34,874 nt of DNA, from the NCBI GenBank assembly GCA_002708825.1, contig PAPF01000021.1, positions 1-34,874 on the forward strand, written 5' to 3'. The notes under the pieces were generated by a model. It had not been told where the DNA came from, did no database searches, and saw only the letters and a list, made by a program, of their open reading frames with translations. Below, in pieces: positions 20,293 to 28,800 of this stretch. A program made the translations under genes and the position numbers. Within the stretch, counting starts at the first letter, position 1. The number at the start of each line of letters is the position of its first letter. The DNA is from Phyllobacteriaceae bacterium (GTDB lineage Bacteria; Pseudomonadota; Alphaproteobacteria; Rhizobiales; Rhizobiaceae).

Positions 20293-21714
20293 CTATCCGG
20301 CACAGCAGGACAGCTTCGCCACGTCCTTGCCGAAGCTCTGCGCGGCGAGTTTCAGTCCCTCGACCGTGGTGAGATACGGAAAGATCGTCTCGCCTAACGC
20401 CCCTGTCGTCATGCCGTGCTTGATGGCGAGAACCAGGGTTTGAATGCTATCCGCGCCTTCTGGCGCGAGAATCTGGCCGCCAAGCAGCCTGTCGGTCCCG
20501 GCATCGGCGACCAGCTTGATGAGCCCGCGCGTGTCGCGTGCGGCGAGCGCCCGCGGCACCTGGTCGAGCGGAACGATCGAGGTCTTGGTCGTAAAACCGG
20601 CGGCTTGCGCGGCCTGTTCCGTCAGTCCTACGCCCGCGACCTGCGGATCGGTAAAGGTCACCCACGGCATGGCCGCGTTGTCATAGACGAGGCTGTCGCC
20701 GTTCAGCGCGTTCCGCGCCGCGAGCTTGGCGCCGTAGGCCGCCATGTAGACGAACTGGTCGCGGCCAGTCACATCGCCCGCAGCGTAGACACCCTCCCGC
20801 GTCGTCCGCATTCGGTCGTCGACGACAATTCCGCCGTTATCGGATAGCTTGACTCCTGCCTCGCCGAGCCCAAGACCGTCGGTGTTCGGAGACCGCCCGG
20901 TGGTCACAAGCACCTGCTCGGCGCCGAGCATCTGTTCGTCGCCGTTCACGGTGATCGCAAGCTCTACACCGTCGCCTGCCCGCGTAATTCCACGATATGC
21001 GAGCCCGGTCTTTATGGTGACCCCTTCATCGCGGAGATAGTCGGTCAGTGCCGCCGAGATTTCCGGCTCGGCTTCCGGCAGCAGGCGGCGGCGGGTCACC
21101 AGGGTCACGGCCGCCCCGGCGCGCGCGAACATCTGCGCCAGTTCGCAGCCGATATAGCCGCCGCCGATCACTAGCAGCGAGCGCGGCAAGGTTTCGAGTT
21201 CAAGCGCTGTGGTGCTCGTCAGGTAGGGAATCTCGGCTATGCCCGGAATATCCGGCACCGCCGGCGAGGAGCCGGTGGCAACGATGACCCTGCCGGCCGG
21301 AATGGTACTGCCACCCACGGTCACGCCGGCGCCATTCAGGCGCGCTTTTCCTTCCAGATAGGCGACGCCATTATATTCGGGCAGCAGGTCGGCATACTTC
21401 TTCTGCCTGAGCGTCGTGACCAGATCGTCCTTGGCCGCGACAAGACCTGCCCAGTCGACCACATTGGCTTCGCCCGCAAGGCCGGGAAAACGCTGTGCGG
21501 CGCGTGCACCGTGCAGCGCCTCCGCGGCGCGGATCATCGTCTTGGACGGCACGCAACCGACATTGACACAGGTGCCGCCGACCATGCCGTGGCCGATGAG
21601 CGCAACATTAGCACCCTCTTCGGCGGCCGTGATGGCGGCCGAGAAGCCGGCGGAACCAGCCCCGATAACCGCGAGATCGTAGTTGCCCTTGGGTATGCAG
21701 CAATCGTCCGTCAT
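20293..21714 (-). CDS. merA: Mercuric reductase MerA (short form, no HMA domain)
   Basis: 473 residues; reduces Hg(II) to volatile Hg(0) with NADPH in the cytoplasm. FAD motif VIGAGSAGFSAA, redox site GGTCVNVGCVPSK (C49/C54), NADPH motif LLVIGGGYIGCELA, VYAAGDVTGRDQFVY, and the diagnostic C-terminal vicinal pair SCCAG (C470/C471) that hands Hg(II) to the active site. The N-terminal MerP-like domain found in Tn501 MerA is missing; instead the protein opens MTDDCC, a short extra Cys pair. It sits 13 bases after merF, in an operon with merT and merP. Expression likely from the MerR box at 22988-23018. Confidence 0.95.
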   Translation of the reverse strand: MTDDCCIPKGNYDLAVIGAGSAGFSAAITAAEEGANVALIGHGMVGGTCVNVGCVPSKTMIRAAEALHGARAAQRFPGLAGEANVVDWAGLVAAKDDLVTTLRQKKYADLLPEYNGVAYLEGKARLNGAGVTVGGSTIPAGRVIVATGSSPAVPDIPGIAEIPYLTSTTALELETLPRSLLVIGGGYIGCELAQMFARAGAAVTLVTRRRLLPEAEPEISAALTDYLRDEGVTIKTGLAYRGITRAGDGVELAITVNGDEQMLGAEQVLVTTGRSPNTDGLGLGEAGVKLSDNGGIVVDDRMRTTREGVYAAGDVTGRDQFVYMAAYGAKLAARNALNGDSLVYDNAAMPWVTFTDPQVAGVGLTEQAAQAAGFTTKTSIVPLDQVPRALAARDTRGLIKLVADAGTDRLLGGQILAPEGADSIQTLVLAIKHGMTTGALGETIFPYLTTVEGLKLAAQSFGKDVAKLSCCAG

Positions 21715-21727
21715 TTAAGAAATCCTC

Positions 21728-21952
21728 TCAGGTCTGCCGTATGCGCCGTTGGCGGCGCCAGACGGCGTAACCGGTCAATGCAATGAAAATCATCAGGGCC
21801 GGAAGCAGCACGTAATCGATCCAGCCAAGCAAAGCCGAGAGACCGACCGCGCCCAATAGAATGGCAAGAACCGGCGTGAAACAGCACAGTGCGGCGACTA
21901 CGGTGCCTATGATGCCAGTCGTTAAGAGCTTGTTGCCGGTCTTATCACTCAT
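21728..21952 (-). CDS. merF: Mercury transporter MerF
   Basis: 74 residues, two helices, closely following the MerF pattern: LLTTGIIGTVVAALCCFTPV (vicinal C23-C24), LAILLGAVGLSALLGWIDYV and LPALMIFIALTGYAVWRRQ. MerF takes Hg(II) from MerP or the periplasm into the cytoplasm for MerA. The second, C-terminal cysteine pair of Tn-type MerF is absent. ATG at 21952 preferred; the frame is also open from an upstream TTG. It ends 13 bases before merA. Confidence 0.88.
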   Translation of the reverse strand: MSDKTGNKLLTTGIIGTVVAALCCFTPVLAILLGAVGLSALLGWIDYVLLPALMIFIALTGYAVWRRQRRIRQT

Positions 21953-21983
21953 ATTTCTACTTTTTCTCAAAAGTCACCGGCCG

Positions 21984-22184
21984 TTACCGTCGCCGCAAGA
22001 CGTATATTGCCAGCACCGCCAAGAGCACCGGAACCAAAATCCAGGCGTAACCGAAATAGCTGGCGATTGCGGTCAACACTCCGCCGCCGGCCGTAAGCAA
22101 GAGCAGCGGGGCGACACAACACAGCACCAAAGCGACTGCGCCGAGGCCTATATTGCCCCCGTCACTCTTGCGGTCGTCGCCCAT
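21984..22184 (-). CDS. 66-residue MerT/MerF-like membrane peptide
   Basis: Two helices: GLGAVALVLCCVAPLLLLTA with vicinal C22-C23, then a YFGYAWILVPVLLAVLAIYV-like second helix and an RRR end. The CC-x-x-P arrangement is the same as in MerT and MerF. It lies between the merP-like gene and merF, 14 and 31 bases from its neighbours. Probably another Hg(II) uptake peptide; no specific family name assigned. Confidence 0.6.
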   Translation of the reverse strand: MGDDRKSDGGNIGLGAVALVLCCVAPLLLLTAGGGVLTAIASYFGYAWILVPVLLAVLAIYVLRRR

Positions 22185-22198
22185 GGTGTTGCTTCGGG

Positions 22199-22501
22199 TT
22201 AGTTGCTGGCCAGAAGAACCTCAGCCGGATAGCCATTGGCCTTGACGGCATCAACGATCATATCCGCATCGGCCAACTGATCGTCGAATGTGACTGTGAA
22301 CACGCCTTCACCCCATTTGCTGCCCTGCTTGAAATCGACGATCTCGACACTTGGCACAGCCTTCATGGAGGAGGCCGCAATATACGAACAGGATGGACAG
22401 GTCAGCTCGCCGACATTGACGTCGATCCGCTTTTCTCCGGCCAGAGCCGGAGACGCGACAATCCAGGCACATATGGCAGCGGGAACGAGATATTTCTTCA
22501 T
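22199..22501 (-). CDS. merP: MerP-like periplasmic metal-binding protein
   Basis: 100 residues with a signal peptide (MKKYLVPAAICAWIVASPALA, cleaved about residue 21 to 22; segment given in part) and one HMA-like domain. The metal site is GELTCPSCSYIA (C35, C38), with CPSC in place of the usual GMTCxxC. The fold pattern VNVG-TCPSC-VPSVEIVDF-VTFDD-ANGYPAEV fits MerP. MerP scavenges Hg(II) in the periplasm and passes it to MerT. Position directly after merT supports the assignment; the variant motif lowers the certainty on the metal. Confidence 0.8.
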   Translation of the reverse strand: MKKYLVPAAICAWIVASPALAGEKRIDVNVGELTCPSCSYIAASSMKAVPSVEIVDFKQGSKWGEGVFTVTFDDQLADADMIVDAVKANGYPAEVLLASN

Positions 22502-22515
22502 GTTCGAGGTTCCTT

Positions 22516-22953
22516 TCAGAAGGTCAGAAAGTAGGGCGATACGTAGGGAAACAGCACCGCAACCGCGACGATGGCTGTGGCGATCCAGAGGATGGCGCGC
22601 ATCAATGTGCGGTTCATCGGCCGCGCGCAGCTTCCGTCGGCGCAGGCCACGGCCGGGATCGGCCGGTACGCCTTCCAGAACCCGTAGCCGATAAAGGCAG
22701 CGCTCAGCGTGAAGGTGATCCATTTGTATTCATAGAGCGCACCGAGCTGGGCGATGAACACGCCGGTAACGCCGAAACTCACCAGGACCAGCGGCAGGAT
22801 GCAGCACGAGGTCATGGCCAGCGCGCCCAGTATGCCGAGCCCGGTTGTTGCCCAGGCCGTGCGGTCGGACTCGGGAGAATCCGCCAAATCCGCTTCGCCA
22901 CCGTCGATTCCGCGCGCCGGATCCAGGGACGCTTCACGTGCACCATTCATCAT
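22516..22953 (-). CDS. merT: Mercuric transporter MerT
   Basis: 145 residues. A ~30-residue polar N-terminus precedes helix 1 with the vicinal pair in AMTSCCILPLVLVSFGVTG (C50/C51), helix 2 (WITFTLSAAFIGYGFWKAY), a loop with ACADGSC (C104, C109) and a third helix ending FLTF. This is the MerT layout: Hg(II) passes from MerP to C50/C51 and then to the loop cysteines. It is the first gene of the mer operon, just downstream of a MerR-type promoter. A start one codon downstream is possible. Confidence 0.9.
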   Translation of the reverse strand: MMNGAREASLDPARGIDGGEADLADSPESDRTAWATTGLGILGALAMTSCCILPLVLVSFGVTGVFIAQLGALYEYKWITFTLSAAFIGYGFWKAYRPIPAVACADGSCARPMNRTLMRAILWIATAIVAVAVLFPYVSPYFLTF

Positions 22954-22987
22954 CCAAAACCCTCATGACAGCTATTCGGTCCCATGG

Positions 22988-23018
22988 TACATAGCTCCTG
23001 TAGTCACTACAGGCTCAA
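22988..23018 (-). promoter_or_regulatory. MerR-activated mer promoter with CCTGTAGT dyad
   Basis: Minus strand TTGAGC (-35, 23018-23013), 19-base spacer, TATGTA (-10, 22993-22988). The spacer holds a perfect dyad CCTGTAGT-G-ACTACAGG (23013-22997). Long spacing plus central dyad is the MerR-family signature. The half-site differs from the two Tn501-type boxes and looks more like PbrR/CadR/ZntR-type boxes. It serves merT leftwards and lies before merR on the right. Confidence 0.8.
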
Positions 23019-23033
23019 GGGGAAAATTGCGCC

Positions 23034-23447
23034 ATGATAGAACACGTTCCGGTGAAGGGGCTGCAGCGCAGCCAACTTTCCAAGCGCACCGGGTGCAACA
23101 TTGAGACCATCCGCTACTATGAAAATATCGGCCTGATGCCGGAGCCGCCGCGTAGTGCCAAGGGATATCGGCTGTATGACGAGACGCACGTGCGGCGCCT
23201 GCGCTTTATCCTGCGCAGCCGGGAACTCGGCTTCGGCATCGATGAGATCCGCGGCCTGTTGGATCTCGTCGACCGCAAGGCTCAGACCTGCGCCGAGATC
23301 CAGGAACGGACGAAACCGCATCTGGCGGAAATCAGGGCCAAGATCGCCGACCTTCGGCGCATCGAACGGCTCCTGGCTAGAACGCTGGCTCAGTGCTCCG
23401 GCGAGGACGTGCCGGAATGCCCAGTGCTGGAGGCGCTGGCATCGTGA
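23034..23447 (+). CDS. merR: MerR-family regulator of the mer operon
   Basis: 137 residues. Helix-turn-helix QLSKRTGCNIETIRYYENIG, then GYRLYDETHVRRLRFILRSR and LGFGIDEIRGLL, the long dimerisation helix, and cysteines C86, C121 and C129. C86 and C121 have the 35-residue spacing of the Tn501 ligands, but the final loop is one residue shorter (C-x7-C rather than C-x8-C), as in several alphaproteobacterial or PbrR-like proteins. Divergent from merT over a shared operator, so mercury is the likely inducer. It has no HMA fusion, unlike the other MerR in this window. Confidence 0.88.
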   Translation: MIEHVPVKGLQRSQLSKRTGCNIETIRYYENIGLMPEPPRSAKGYRLYDETHVRRLRFILRSRELGFGIDEIRGLLDLVDRKAQTCAEIQERTKPHLAEIRAKIADLRRIERLLARTLAQCSGEDVPECPVLEALAS

Positions 23448-23462
23448 TGGCGCCTGCGAATT

Positions 23463-23579
23463 TCACGCCTTTTCACATCCACAGGAAGCAGCCAAATCGC
23501 GATAGGCGTCCATCAAGGGGCGTTTTCCTGCAGCGGAATTCGAGCGTTCGCTATCCAGTTTCTCCACTGCTGTGAACAT
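23463..23579 (-). CDS. Short Cys-containing ORF, possibly a gene remnant
   Basis: 38 residues from ATG 23579 (MFTAVEKLDSERS...) ending DLAASCGCEKA. The same frame is open upstream to about 23653 without a good start and reads LRVFRCACRQNRPDIAEF, so this is likely the 3' part of a broken gene. CAC and CGC pairs hint at metal binding. It is convergent with merR. Family not recognised. Confidence 0.35.
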   Translation of the reverse strand: MFTAVEKLDSERSNSAAGKRPLMDAYRDLAASCGCEKA

Positions 23580-24069
23580 GAATTCGGCGATGTCCGGCCG
23601 GTTTTGCCGGCAGGCACATCTGAATACGCGCAGGATATCCGCTCCAATATTTCGGTTTTAGAGGCCATCGCTGCTACCTCCCTAAGGCCTACAGAGGTCA
23701 AGCCTGCGCCTTCCAGCGCCAGGAAGGTTAAATCACGGTCTCTTCAACGAGCGTCGAATTCAGCCGATCGAAGACAGCACCGGAAACGTTTCCGGGAGCC
23801 TGAAGGCGAACGCGGAGAGATATCCCGTCATCATGGCGACGCACATCGTGATCATGACCACTCCTGCCAGTAGGCGATCGAGCTTCTTCTCCATGCCCAG
23901 GGAATTGTCGTCCGGGACCTCCGACTCCAGCCTATTCGGAGCACAATCTTGTTGATCTGCGTGTGCGTGCGCACTTCCGCGGCGACGAGTTCGTTGGCAT
24001 CGATGACCGTGGATCGGGTGAAAGGCATCTCGCGCATCGTCAGTTCCAAATTCTCGGCAGGTCGTATCC
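23580..24069. other. Degenerate stretch between mer and AbiE genes
   Basis: No complete gene of normal size. Minus-strand fragments: the upstream part of the Cys-containing ORF (to ~23653), a 44-residue single-helix ORF (23760-23894), and a short frame near 23930-24049 (MREMPFTRSTVIDANELVA, then RTHTQINKIVLRIG) that could join the helix ORF by one frameshift. This looks like decayed sequence at the join between the metal and the defence islands. Confidence 0.35.
23760..23894 (-). CDS. 44-residue single-helix membrane ORF (uncertain)
   Basis: Opens MEKKLDRLLAG, then one hydrophobic helix (VVMITMCVAMMTGYLSAFAF), ending FPVLSSIG. It resembles small DUF2798-type membrane proteins in size and layout but is too short to place. 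No good ribosome binding site is visible; it may be the tail of a longer frameshifted gene. Confidence 0.3.
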   Translation of the reverse strand: MEKKLDRLLAGVVMITMCVAMMTGYLSAFAFRLPETFPVLSSIG

Positions 24070-25107
24070 CTAGCTGTTGATGGACTCCTGCAGCTTTTCG
24101 ATCCTGGAGAGAATGTCGTCAAAGGACGGCGGGCTGTCGTCGAACATCATGGGCGCCATTTCACCGTAGTCGGCTCTAAGATCCTTGATCCGCACCTCGT
24201 TGGGCATCAGCCGCAAGGTGCCTGGACGCGCCGCATCGTAGTTTGCCCAGCCCGAGCGAAAGAAGGTTGCCTTGTGCTTCGCCACTGTTGCCAGAAGCTC
24301 AAGATCAGCGGCAGCGGCCTTGCCCTCGTCGGAGCCAAGCAGCATGGCGAGATCATAATAGTGGCGCGAGAAATATTGCGGTGTCGCGGACGCGGCAGGA
24401 CGATTGGCCTCCGCGTGCAAGGCCGTGGCTTTTTCCCAAAATGTACGTCGTGCCGAGAGTACTGTGACGGCCGTGTCCGGATCCTCGAAGAAGTCAGGAA
24501 AATCCTCGGCCGCGTAAGGGTGGATGTCCTTCGTCTCAATCGGCCAAGGGTCGCCGCGGGCACCGAGTTCGAGCTTCACCCGTGGCGTGATGTACGCCAT
24601 GCCTTGATATTCGGCCGCTGGAAGCGCGATCGGGTAGTGGAAATTCAACGTCTGCGCATCGGCTTCATCGATCGAAAGTGTCCACTCATTGTTTTGCGGT
24701 TCGCCGAGCTCATCGACGATCGCGGCGCGAAGGGCAGGAAGCAACCTGTCGGCGATATGTCTCTCGACATCCTCCACCAGGTCATCGATGAGCCGCCCTG
24801 CCTTCTTCCGGCTGATGCCCTCCTGCTCCGGATCACGATCGCCAGTGTAGCCGAGATCCGCCCGATCGAAGGACAGATCGATGTCCTCGGAGAAGCGGCG
24901 AATGATGCCAAAGGCTTTGGACAGAGACGTTCCGCCCTTGAAAACTAGGCTGGCGGCCGCGTTCTTCGGAAGACCGAACAATAGCTTCAAGGTCCAGCAG
25001 ACCCAAAAGTCCTTTTCGATGATCGTGTTGGCAACGCCACGGCCGGCGCCGGTTTCGCCAAAAAGCGCTGCACGATCACCTGCCGGAAGACGAGCGACCT
25101 TATCCAT
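24070..25107 (-). CDS. AbiEii-type nucleotidyltransferase toxin
   Basis: 345 residues, nucleotidyltransferase of the AbiEii/AbiGii family (formerly DUF1814), the toxin of type IV-like AbiE systems. Motifs: IIEKDFWVCW near residues 29-38, LVFKGGTSLSKAF (GG at 58-59, the nucleotide-binding GG-T/S) and FSEDIDLSF (D75, D77, metal ligands). The later KLELGARGDPWP and SRHYYDLAML segments are also typical. Such toxins add nucleotides to tRNA or otherwise block growth on phage infection. The ATG lies eight bases inside the antitoxin gene end, a coupling typical of TA pairs. Confidence 0.88.
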   Translation of the reverse strand: MDKVARLPAGDRAALFGETGAGRGVANTIIEKDFWVCWTLKLLFGLPKNAAASLVFKGGTSLSKAFGIIRRFSEDIDLSFDRADLGYTGDRDPEQEGISRKKAGRLIDDLVEDVERHIADRLLPALRAAIVDELGEPQNNEWTLSIDEADAQTLNFHYPIALPAAEYQGMAYITPRVKLELGARGDPWPIETKDIHPYAAEDFPDFFEDPDTAVTVLSARRTFWEKATALHAEANRPAASATPQYFSRHYYDLAMLLGSDEGKAAAADLELLATVAKHKATFFRSGWANYDAARPGTLRLMPNEVRIKDLRADYGEMAPMMFDDSPPSFDDILSRIEKLQESINS

Positions 25108-25729
25108 TTATTGCTTCCGATGCTGTGTTGCCGATCGAGATCAGCGTGGGGCGCATCCAAGTCGGGGCCTGGACGGCGTTGGACGCGAGCAGCCTCTTGT
25201 CGCTGGCCGATAGCCGACGGGCTGCAACCCGGGCCACATCAGCAGCGCGAACCGGTCCGACATGGCGGAGGGCTTGAACAACGGTCCCGGCGGGACTGCC
25301 CGGAGCAATCAGATGCTTGGGTGACGCGTGTCGCAGATCGATCACGCGCTTGCCCAGCACGATCCGGCGTGAGGGCCCGTCGGTCAGGTAAAGGCTCTTA
25401 GCAGGAACCTGGGTCGAGAGGCCGAGTGCATTCGCTGCGTGCGCACCTGCGATCTGCGCGCGCGAACCGGTCTCCCGGGCAAGTGCACGCGCAACGTCGT
25501 CGGGTGCCGGCGAAAGCGGCCCCAGCTTCGGATGGACCTTCGGGTAGTCATAAAGACCGCGCGCCAAGCGGCGCAGCTTCCCACTTTTGACCAAGCGGGA
25601 GAGGGCCTGATCGACGGCGGCGCGCCCTGCCACATCCAGAAAGTCACTGGGCGTGAAAACACTGCCACGCCCGCCAGCGCGGGCGCGACGCATGATACGA
25701 TCGGAAACTGGTGTTGTGGCTGTCGTCAT
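25100..25729 (-). CDS. AbiEi-type antitoxin/repressor (DUF6088)
   Basis: 209 residues. A winged-helix N-terminal domain (SVFTPSDFLDVAGRAAVDQAL, SRLVKSGKLRRLARGLYDYP, quoted in pieces) is followed by the AbiEi C-terminal domain with IAGAHAANALGLSTQVPAKS and RRIVLGKRVIDLRHASPKHL. The family represses its own operon by binding inverted repeats and antagonises the AbiEii toxin. It directly precedes and overlaps the toxin gene by eight bases. A strong 10-base inverted repeat lies just upstream of its start codon (25731-25760), fitting autoregulation. Confidence 0.85.
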   Translation of the reverse strand: MTTATTPVSDRIMRRARAGGRGSVFTPSDFLDVAGRAAVDQALSRLVKSGKLRRLARGLYDYPKVHPKLGPLSPAPDDVARALARETGSRAQIAGAHAANALGLSTQVPAKSLYLTDGPSRRIVLGKRVIDLRHASPKHLIAPGSPAGTVVQALRHVGPVRAADVARVAARRLSASDKRLLASNAVQAPTWMRPTLISIGNTASEAING

Positions 25730-25730
25730 G

Positions 25731-25760
25731 TGTCAGAAAATAGGATATCTTTTTCTGACA
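25731..25760. promoter_or_regulatory. Inverted-repeat operator of the AbiE pair
   Basis: TGTCAGAAAA and TTTTCTGACA are perfect 10-base arms separated by 10 bases (taggatatct). It begins one base upstream of the antitoxin ATG (25729), between the AbiE pair and the divergent STAND gene. AbiEi proteins are known to bind such arms to repress. Whether it also affects the plus-strand gene ~140 bases away is open. Confidence 0.65.
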
Positions 25761-25899
25761 ATCAAGGGCACAGGATACGTGTCGCTTTCAGCATCCGCGA
25801 GGCGAGATTCGCCACAAACCAGGGTAAAACTGCTGTCCGGGAGCCGCTCTCAATAATGTCTGTGTTTCGTCGAAAAGATATCGCTACTACTTTCCGACC

Positions 25900-28800
25900 A
25901 TGGAAAGCGCATCTTTAGACAGGCGAGTCGCCGTTCAAACCAAGGGCGAAACAATGGTTCACCCTCTGAGCCATCTGCGCGACAGACCGTATGTCGTCTT
26001 GCTCGGCGAGCCTGGAGCGGGAAAATCGACGGCATTACGGTACGAAGCGGCTGCCGAAGGCGGAGAGGCCGTGACCTGCCGAGAGGTGATGAACGGAACA
26101 CCGTTGAGCAGCTCCGGCACTGCTTACCTCGATGCACTCGATGAGTACCGTTCGGGCGATGGCGCCAAGGACAAGCTCCTGCAGCTCGCCAGTGCGATCT
26201 CAACAAGAAACATCCGCCGATGGCGCCTCACCTGTCGAGCCGAGGATTGGCGTGACGCCGCCGACATCAAAGCCATGCGGCGCGCTGCAAACAACGAGCC
26301 GATCACGGTGGCGCATCTCCTTCCACTGGAGGAAGACGAGGCGCAAACTATATTGGAAGCGCTGGGGCAACCCGATCCGAAGAAGTTCGTCCAAGAAGCG
26401 CGTGTTCGAGGCGCCGACGCGTTTCTTGAGAACCCGCTAAGTCTGAGATTGCTCCAATCCGTCGTCGTTTCGAATGGAAACTGGCCGACGACACGCTTTG
26501 AGTTGTTCGACAAGGCCATCTGGGCACTCGCTCATGAGCATGACCTTGAACGAGAAACAGATCCGCGACCGAGCGCTGATGAAATCATCGAGGCCGCCTC
26601 CGCCATATGCTTCCACTTTCTGGCCTCGGGGGCGCGAGCATTGTGGCGCTCAAACAGCTTGCCGCCAGGTTCAGCCGACACCGAATATGTCAGAATCCAT
26701 GCCCTACGACTTGGATCGACTATCGCCGAAGCCACGCTGGATACTGCCCTGTTCAGGGGCGAGGGGCACGCGTTTCAGCCTTTTCACAGGACGGTCGCGG
26801 AATTTCTGGCTGCGAGATTCCTGGCAAGAAGGGTGGTCGGCGCAGGCGCTCCGGCGTTTCCGCTACGTCGGGCGACGGCGCTGATAACGGGGAACGACCA
26901 CAAAGCGCCAAGCGAGCTCAGGGGGCTGTACGCGTGGTTCGCTGCCCATCTTCACAACCAGGGGGATCCAAGCGGGGCGAGACGACTCATCGAGCGCGAC
27001 GCTGCGACGGTGCTGGTATATGGTGATGCCGCGGTGTTCGACACGGCCGGACGCAAGCAGATTCTCGTCAACTTGGATCGGGAAGACCCCTATTTTCTGG
27101 CATCCCAGGACGATGCGACGGTCTTGGGCGGACTTGCCGCCGATGATCTTGCAGACGACTTCATTGCCATTCTCGACGCCGACGTACGCAGTCATCTGCA
27201 AGTCACCGTTCTCCAGGCTCTCGCTGACGGGCCGCCGGTCGCAAGAGTGTCGGAAAAACTGCGCGAGATCGCACTCGCCAAGGACCGCCCACTTTGGATG
27301 CGGGAAAGAGCCGCGGAAGTGCTCGTAGCGAAGCCTGCCGATCAGAACGCTGTGCGCCGGGCGTTGATTGATGATCTCTGCGCCCTTTCGCCGGACCGAA
27401 GCCAGTTGGCGATACGAGCCCGTGTCCTGGCCGGCATTCCGACGAATGAGATTCGAACAGCAGAACTGCGCCAGCTCCTGTTGGATTTCGATGCCCTGCC
27501 GGCGCGATCGCGAGATGATGACGACATAGACGATACCGGGTCACTCGTGCCCCTGAGCATCGCATTGCGGCGATCCCCCCGAGCCGACCTGTTCGACGAT
27601 GGGATTGGAAGTGTCCTAAATCAAGGTCAGCACAAGTCTGAGGTGCAGTCGTTACTCAATCAGGCACTTGTCGCCGCAATCCGTGCCAATCCCGAGATTA
27701 CCGCTGCACGGCTTTGGTCGTGGCTCGACAATGTCCGCGAACACCGTTGGGACATGCTTGATAGCGACGTCGTCGAGGCAATTCGAGGTTGGATTGATCG
27801 CGATACGGATCGTCGGGAGTTGGAACTCTTTGTCGCCATCATGGATGACAGCCCCTCCGACGAGGGTCCATGGATGGTCAGCAATCAGTATATCTCGACT
27901 GCCCGGCGGCTCCCATCGGACGCATTGATCAAGGGTCTGCTGGAGCTCGCCAAGACGGAGAAGACGGGGAGACAGCGTAAACGAATGTTCCAGATCGTGG
28001 CCTATGCGGCGCGCAGCGAAACGCACTGGCCAAGTTGGCAAGACACGATCGTTTCGCAGCTCAAGCAGGAGGGCCGCTTCAAGGGCTTCATCAAGTCTCT
28101 CCTCTCAGATCCAAACGCGGCCTGGAAGAAACGGGAAGCGACGCGGAAAGCGAAGCAGGAAAGGGAAACAGCAAGCTCGCGGGAGAAAAACATCACCGAG
28201 CTGTCTCCAAATGTCGATACTATTGCGAGTGGCGCGCCGGGTCAGTTCGGTGTCTTGAGCTGGGCAGCAGAGCACTACCGGAACTCGAGGATTCGCGAAG
28301 ACCAGCAGCCACTCGAAAAGATCATAAAATACACCAATGACGAAATCGCCGCCGCGATTGCGGAAGGCTTCGTCCAGTTCGCAATTCATACCGACATCAA
28401 GGTTGGTGTCGAAGATCTCGGGAAAGCCGCAGCTAGGAACGGCACCTACCCACAGGAGCACGTAGTCGCCGCAGGTTTGCACCAGGCGCTTTTGCATGGT
28501 CGGGAAAACGACCTCTCTACCGCGCCCCTGATCATCGCTTTGGTCGGACTCCGGGAATCGTATTTCAGTCGCGACGAGGCTCCTTCGATTGCAGCATGGG
28601 CCGTCAGTCGCCTGGCTCGGGACGCGGATCAAGGCGTTGACTTGATGTTTAAATATTGGAATGCCGCCCTCGATGCGGGCGACGATGGCCTTGATGGCCT
28701 CCATCATCTTACAAGCGCAGGTGAACCGGCGCTGGTTCGTAAAAGTCTGGCCAGCCTGCTCGACGAAAGACCGAATCTGCCGATACAGGCACTCAGGCAG

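Noticed and set aside
25855-25917. Short ORF (MSVFRRKDIATTF...) before the STAND gene as a leader peptide
   Set aside because: No attenuator-like structure or codon bias is visible; overlap with the start looks accidental.
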